This document shows positions 32,844 through 35,872 of a DNA stretch of 35,872 bases, one piece after another. Source of the DNA: Thermodesulfobacteriota bacterium (GTDB lineage Bacteria > Desulfobacterota > Thermodesulfobacteria > Thermodesulfobacteriales > Thermodesulfobacteriaceae); assembly GCA_030550555.1 (NCBI GenBank), contig JAUQPD010000041.1, forward strand, positions 1 through 35,872. The letters are read 5' to 3'. Below the pieces are notes generated by a model. It was not told the origin of the DNA and did no database searches. It saw nothing but the letters and a program-made list of their open reading frames with translations. The position numbers were made by a program, and so were the translations under genes. The stretch's first letter is position 1. Every line of letters starts with the position of its first letter.

Positions 32844-33728
32844 ATGCTTTGGATACCCCTTTCAATATCTGCAGGATTCTTTGTTGCTTTGAGCGATGCT
32901 CTAAATAAGCGATCATTCGGAGAAGCAGGATTTGTCACTATGGCCCTTGCGAGATCTCTCGGTGTTCTTCCTTTCCTTCTTCCACCACTTATCTATTATA
33001 TCATAGTAGAAAGTAAGTTCGTCTATTTCACCTTTCCATTCCTATTTAATACTTTTCTTCTACTTACTCTTGAGGTAATAGCTACTCTATTTTATATGAG
33101 AGGCTTACAGATATCTCCACTTTCAGTAAGCCTTCCTTATCTTTCATTTACACCAGCTTTTATAATTTTAACTGGTTATTTAATTCTTGATGAAAAAATA
33201 TCCACTCACGGAGTAATAGGTGTTTTTCTAATTACAATAGGTGGTTATCTTGTCCATTTGCCAAGAATAAGACGTGGACTTCTTGGACCTATAATGGGAA
33301 TTTGGGAAGAAAGAGGTTCTTTTTATTTACTAATTACCGCACTTATCTACAGTGTGACCTCAGTCCTTGGCAAGAGAGGGGTTCTCCTTTCTGATCCTCT
33401 TTTCTTTGCCCTGTTTTATTTTTCAGCTCTATCGGTAATCACTACAGTTTTGCTTGTGCTTCTTGGTGGAAAGAGAACAATCTCTACCCTCTTTCAAAAA
33501 AGATCAGAGCTACTTTACGTAGGAGGAACTCAGGCTCTCATGTGTCTTTGCCATATGTGGGCACTAAGTCTTGTTGAAACTGCCTATATGATAGCTTTAA
33601 AGAGGACGAGCATAATTTTTAGTGTTATTCTAGGCTGGCTACTCTTCAGAGAGGGCCATGTTAAATTGCGACTTTCTGCAGTTCTCCTTATGTTTCTTGG
33701 AATTCTTATCATTTCTTTTCAGAAGTAA
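32844..33728 (+). CDS. EamA/DMT-type membrane transporter
   Basis: Polytopic inner-membrane protein of 295 residues with about ten helices in two repeats, typical of the drug/metabolite transporter superfamily: a first half ending PRIRRG and a second with TSVLGKRGVLLSDP, and ETAYMIALKRTSIIFSVILG, the usual last-repeat signature. The ATG 32844 follows the glycosylase stop by one base; an earlier in-frame 32763 start would overlap it. Substrate unknown. EamA of E. coli exports O-acetylserine and cysteine, so a link with the upstream cysteine synthase is conceivable but unproved. Confidence 0.8.
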   Translation: MLWIPLSISAGFFVALSDALNKRSFGEAGFVTMALARSLGVLPFLLPPLIYYIIVESKFVYFTFPFLFNTFLLLTLEVIATLFYMRGLQISPLSVSLPYLSFTPAFIILTGYLILDEKISTHGVIGVFLITIGGYLVHLPRIRRGLLGPIMGIWEERGSFYLLITALIYSVTSVLGKRGVLLSDPLFFALFYFSALSVITTVLLVLLGGKRTISTLFQKRSELLYVGGTQALMCLCHMWALSLVETAYMIALKRTSIIFSVILGWLLFREGHVKLRLSAVLLMFLGILIISFQK

Positions 33729-33779
33729 GATTCCTCCATATAAGGCTTTAACCTTATTCTTAAGGAATTTAGACTAAAC

Positions 33780-33817
33780 TTGCAGATTAACTTTGCAAAG
33801 TCTTGCAAAAATTGCAA
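33780..33817. repeat. Cluster of four TTGCA(A/G) boxes
   Basis: TTGCAG at 33780 and TTGCAA at 33793, 33803 and 33812, spaced 13, 10 and 9 bases. TTGCAA is its own reverse complement, and the second copy sits in the longer palindrome ACTTTGCAAAGT. Possible multi-site protein binding region; not tied to a known regulator. Confidence 0.4.
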
Positions 33818-33907
33818 TGCCTTTGTTACGCCATAACAGGACAAGAAATATAGTGTCTCTTTATTAAAGGATTTGTGGGCAAGAAAAGAGGATAAAAGCT
33901 TGAGAGT

Positions 33908-33935
33908 TTGGGCATGAGATTTGATAAGGTATTAT
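33908..33935 (+). promoter_or_regulatory. Promoter of the small Gln-rich protein gene
   Basis: TTGGGC at 33908-33913, a 16-base spacer and TATTAT at 33930-33935. The -10 box is one base off consensus. Confidence 0.4.
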
Positions 33936-33959
33936 AGAAAAAAATAGGAGGTGGGTGAT

Positions 33960-34211
33960 ATGTTTAAGAAGGTCTTAGGTTTAGTGATGGCTGGGATGTT
34001 GATGTTGGGAGCAGTTGAGGTTATGGCTAAGGGTCAAGGTGCAGGCTCTGCAGGCCAGGGCCAAGGAAAGATGCACAGGTATCAGGGAGGCAAGGGGAAT
34101 GAGCAGGCTGTGAAGGAGCAGTATCAGCAAAAACAGCAGAAAAGGGATCAGCAAAGACAGCGTTTAAGAGATCCTCAGCTCCATCAGCAGACTCAGCCAT
34201 CAACTCAATAG
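33960..34211 (+). CDS. Small secreted Gln-rich protein, unknown family
   Basis: Protein of 83 residues that I do not recognise. The signal peptide (about 1-23, MFKKVLGLVMAGML then ending EVMA) leaves a mature part of about 60 residues. About 30 percent of that part is Gln, with many Gly, Lys and Arg in its first half and QQKQQKRDQQRQRLRD in the middle. No Cys is present, and no fold is expected; it looks intrinsically disordered and basic. AGGAGG is 8 bases before ATG 33960, better than the GTG 33951. The strong ribosome site, own promoter and GC-rich hairpin at 34235 support a real, well-expressed gene that stands alone. Confidence 0.75.
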   Translation: MFKKVLGLVMAGMLMLGAVEVMAKGQGAGSAGQGQGKMHRYQGGKGNEQAVKEQYQQKQQKRDQQRQRLRDPQLHQQTQPSTQ

Positions 34212-34234
34212 ATGAGGCTGGGAAGCTAAACCTT

Positions 34235-34258
34235 AGGGCCCCTTCACATAGGGGCCCT
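34235..34258. terminator. GC-rich hairpin between convergent genes (possible bidirectional terminator)
   Basis: Perfect 9-bp stem AGGGCCCCT/AGGGGCCCT with a 6-base loop TCACAT, between the Gln-rich gene and the perR-like gene. No T-run follows on either strand, so it is not a classical rho-independent terminator. Confidence 0.5.
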
Positions 34259-34280
34259 CCTCTAGTTCGTTATGAATTCA

Positions 34281-34697
34281 TCAATCTGTCTTTTTACAGT
34301 CCCGACAAAGTCCTTCAAAGACTACCTGGAAATTGGTGACTTCACAGTCACTGAGCTCAGCAGGAATAGTAATATCAAAGTTCCGCTCAACATCTAAGAT
34401 CTTTCCACATTTTCTACAAATGAAGTGATGATGTGGATGGGTGAAGGAGTCAAATCTTTTCTTTGAGGGATCAATCCCGAGTTCTTTGACAAGCCCACGC
34501 TCTACAAGGACTTCAAGGGTGTTATAAACGGTGGCAAACGACATGCTGGGAAATCTCTCTTTTAGAGCGTTATATATGTCCTCTGCTGAAGGATGCTCTC
34601 TTGTATTCTCAAGATACTCAAGGATAGCAAGCCTCTGGGGAGTTAGTTTTAACCCCAGCTTCCTATATGTTTCTAACCTTCTCTTGAGTTCATCCAT
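34281..34697 (-). CDS. PerR-like Fur-family regulator
   Basis: DNA-binding repressor of 138 residues. The winged helix contains LTPQRLAILEYLE and SMSFATVYNTLEVLVERGLV. The regulatory metal site resembles PerR: His35 (HPSAEDIY), Asp83 in KKRFDSF where Fur usually has Glu, and THPHHHF at 87-92; Asp102 follows. Structural zinc is held by C94-x2-C97 and C131-x2-C134. This supports a peroxide-sensing role, but Fe versus Zn or Mn sensing cannot be fixed by eye. The start is ATG 34697 with GAGGTGA 5 bases upstream; GTG 34706 would put that site inside the gene. A palindrome over its own promoter suggests autorepression. Confidence 0.88.
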   Translation of the reverse strand: MDELKRRLETYRKLGLKLTPQRLAILEYLENTREHPSAEDIYNALKERFPSMSFATVYNTLEVLVERGLVKELGIDPSKKRFDSFTHPHHHFICRKCGKILDVERNFDITIPAELSDCEVTNFQVVFEGLCRDCKKTD

Positions 34698-34718
34698 TTT
34701 TATCACCTCACCTGCAAT

Positions 34719-34735
34719 TTTAACATTTGGTTAAA
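34719..34735. promoter_or_regulatory. Inverted repeat over the perR-like promoter (candidate operator)
   Basis: TTTAAC-N5-GTTAAA, a perfect 6-bp inverted repeat overlapping the -10 box and expected transcription start. The position suits an autorepressor. Confidence 0.45.
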
Positions 34736-34761
34736 TATAAAAACTCCTTTTATTTTGTCAA
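34734..34761 (-). promoter_or_regulatory. Promoter of the perR-like gene
   Basis: On the minus strand TTGACA, a 16-base spacer and TATATT. The -35 box falls in the last codons of the YkgJ-type gene. Confidence 0.6.
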
Positions 34762-35124
34762 GTTTTTAAGAAATTTAATATCCTCGAAAGAGAAATTTTC
34801 TAAACCAAGACAGGAGTTTTTAATAATGTGAAAGTTTTCCTCATCAGTAAAGATGGCCCTCGGGAAAGGCCACTCTTTACATCTATCAGGTTTCACAGGG
34901 TGAATTCTACAGATCCTCTTTTCTTGGTCAAAGAAGATGCAAAATCCATTAACTGTTTTCATCTCAATCCTACCTTTACAGACAATTTTTGCATAGTTTT
35001 TGAGAAACACGTCTTTTGAGATATGTAGAAAGTCCGCAATCCTGAGGACCTCTTCTTCAGATAGACTAACCGTGCTTTCTCCCTGGCAACAAAAGCCACA
35101 TCTCTTGCACTGAAAGCTCTTCAT
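34750..35124 (-). CDS. YkgJ-family cysteine-cluster protein
   Basis: Protein of 124 residues of the YkgJ family (putative zinc- or iron-chelating). The pattern is CKRCGFCCQG at the N-terminus, then CKGR, CIFF, CRIHPVKPDRCKEWPF in the middle and CLGL near the end, which together match the family's CxxCxxCC...C..HP..C..WPF blocks. Function unproved; such proteins often lie near metal- or oxidation-related genes, and here it is between queC and a PerR-like regulator. It starts 5 bases after the queC stop. The ribosome site is weak. A second, longer Cys-cluster protein lies at 9810. Confidence 0.82.
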   Translation of the reverse strand: MKSFQCKRCGFCCQGESTVSLSEEEVLRIADFLHISKDVFLKNYAKIVCKGRIEMKTVNGFCIFFDQEKRICRIHPVKPDRCKEWPFPRAIFTDEENFHIIKNSCLGLENFSFEDIKFLKNLTK

Positions 35125-35129
35125 AAGAG

Positions 35130-35810
35130 CTATATAGTCTGATTGAAAATCTGATAGGTAATTGGATCTGTGAGACCTGCTTCTTCAAAAGCTCTGAGTC
35201 GAAGCTTACAAGAACTACATTTCCCACAGGCAAGGTCTTCATTTTTGTAGCATGACCAAGTGAGATGAAAGGGTGTTCCGAGGGTTATGCCCAATTTGAC
35301 TATTTCTTTTTTTGAAAGGTTCAAGAGGGGAGCTACAATTTCGATTGAAGTCTCAGGTTTGGTGCCTTCATTTATTGCCTGTTGAAAGGCCTTTATGAAG
35401 GCTTCTCTACAATCAGGATAGCCCGAAAAATCTACCTGATTCACACCTATAAAGATCTTTTTTGCTCCGATGGCTTCTGCCCAAGCGGTGGCAATACTCA
35501 GGAATAGCCCATTTCGGAAAGGAACATAGGTAGAGGGAATTCCCTCCTCATTTTCCTCTGGAATCGGTAGCCTTTCGTCTGTAAGACTTGAGGCTCCGAT
35601 CTCTTTTAAGAAAGGTGCATTGGCAATTAGGATTTTTTCCGGTCTAAAAAACTCGCAGAGCTTCAAAAAACAGTCAAGTTCTTTCTTTGCGGATCTTTGC
35701 CCGTATTGGACATGGAGAAAAGCAAGGTTAAAATCTTTCTGGGCGATGGATGCACAAACCGCACTATCCATGCCACTACTTAGCAAAACCACAGCAAGCT
35801 CTCTTTCCAT
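35130..35810 (-). CDS. queC: 7-cyano-7-deazaguanine synthase
   Basis: QueC (226 aa), which makes preQ0 from carboxy-deazaguanine for queuosine. The PP-loop motif VVLLSSGMDSAVC is at the N-terminus; FRNGLFLSIATAWAEAIGAK and VNQVDFSGYPDCREAFI are family blocks, and the zinc site at the end is CYKNEDLACGKCSSCKLRL. I use ATG 35810, because its N-terminus (MERELAVVLLSSGMDS) fits QueC; the TTG at 35849 coincides with the -35 box. The -10 box ends 10 bases before this ATG, so the transcript may be almost leaderless. First gene of the set with the YkgJ-type and perR-like genes. Confidence 0.9.
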   Translation of the reverse strand: MERELAVVLLSSGMDSAVCASIAQKDFNLAFLHVQYGQRSAKKELDCFLKLCEFFRPEKILIANAPFLKEIGASSLTDERLPIPEENEEGIPSTYVPFRNGLFLSIATAWAEAIGAKKIFIGVNQVDFSGYPDCREAFIKAFQQAINEGTKPETSIEIVAPLLNLSKKEIVKLGITLGTPFHLTWSCYKNEDLACGKCSSCKLRLRAFEEAGLTDPITYQIFNQTI

Positions 35811-35820
35811 AGACTTTCCT

Positions 35821-35849
35821 ATTTTAAAACCTTCTTGAAAAAATGTCAA
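35821..35849 (-). promoter_or_regulatory. Promoter of queC
   Basis: On the minus strand TTGACA, a 17-base spacer and TAAAAT. The layout (10 bases from -10 end to ATG) is identical to that before the M16 peptidase gene at 4580. Confidence 0.6.
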
Positions 35850-35872
35850 AACCGAATAATCTTTATCTAGTC

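Larger units (their letters stand above)
33729..33950. other. Regulatory spacer upstream of the small Gln-rich secreted protein
   Basis: 222 bases without a gene but with several palindromes: a cluster of TTGCA(A/G) boxes at 33780-33817, and TGTTA-N5-TAACA at 33824-33838. The predicted promoter lies at its right end. Confidence 0.4.

Noticed and set aside
35811-35849. queC N-terminal extension from TTG 35849
   Set aside because: The codon coincides with the -35 box and the extension is unlike QueC.
1-35872. CRISPR arrays, insertion sequences, prophage or integration sites
   Set aside because: No spaced direct repeats, transposase or integrase, or tRNA-flanking duplication was seen on either strand.

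Overview
This is an A+T-rich, densely packed bacterial chromosome segment with no phage, transposon or CRISPR signal. The envelope genes (LpxC, Pal lipoprotein, Skp/OmpH, SurA- and PpiC-type chaperones, a TonB system, L,D-transpeptidase) show a diderm bacterium that makes lipid A. Gene style, GC-rich tRNA stems, short intergenic gaps and protein resemblances suggest a thermophilic Thermodesulfobacteriota-like organism (Thermodesulfobacterium/Caldimicrobium type). That assignment is inference from general resemblance and was not tested by search.

Layout. (1) Bases 2-4292 (+): the 3' end of a TonB-dependent receptor, then ExbB-, ExbD- and TonB-like genes and a Tat-exported PhoD-type phosphatase, read as one operon. 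(2) 4541-7661 (+): a two-domain M16 peptidase with a nearly leaderless promoter, then tsaE, whose 3' end runs 80 bases into the convergent glk. (3) 10397-7582 (-): a Cys-cluster protein, Pal, Skp/OmpH and glucokinase. (4) 10489-12588 (+): a copper locus in which a CopZ-like metal-binding domain and the CopA ATPase body lie in different frames joined at a run of nine A. (5) 15226-12823 (-): tRNA-Ser, ftsY, an adenylate-kinase-like gene, the fluoride channel crcB and a DUF190 gene, partly overlapping by ATGA. (6) 15373-16506 (+): an exported FlgO/CsgG-like protein with a low-complexity tail. (7) 19551-16526 (-): tRNA-Arg, rpmE, prfA, an Mth938-type gene and a DUF2914 membrane protein. (8) 19583-27887 (+): a nine-gene run behind a consensus promoter (LbetaH acyltransferase, PpiC, DEDD nuclease, HtrA/DegP, SurA-like, recO, LOG family, pyrB, pyrC). 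(9) 28080-28979 (+): lpxC, convergent with an L,D-transpeptidase (-). (10) 29878-33728 (+): a cysteine synthase fused to a cysteinyl-tRNA-synthetase-like domain, an HhH-GPD glycosylase and an EamA-type transporter. (11) 33960-34211 (+): a small secreted Gln-rich protein. (12) 35810-34281 (-): queC, a YkgJ-type protein and a PerR-like regulator.

Two loci stand out. The copper locus looks like a programmed -1 frameshift that makes a free CopZ-like chaperone and the full CopA pump from one gene, as is known for E. coli copA, but at a different slippery sequence. The CysM-CysRS-like fusion joins a cysteine-making domain to a full-length CysRS fold whose HIGH, KMSKS and zinc/cysteine-site signatures are altered, which suggests either an unusual CysRS or a repurposed cysteine-activating enzyme. 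All promoter, operator and start-codon calls were read by eye. No gap between genes exceeds about 290 bases.
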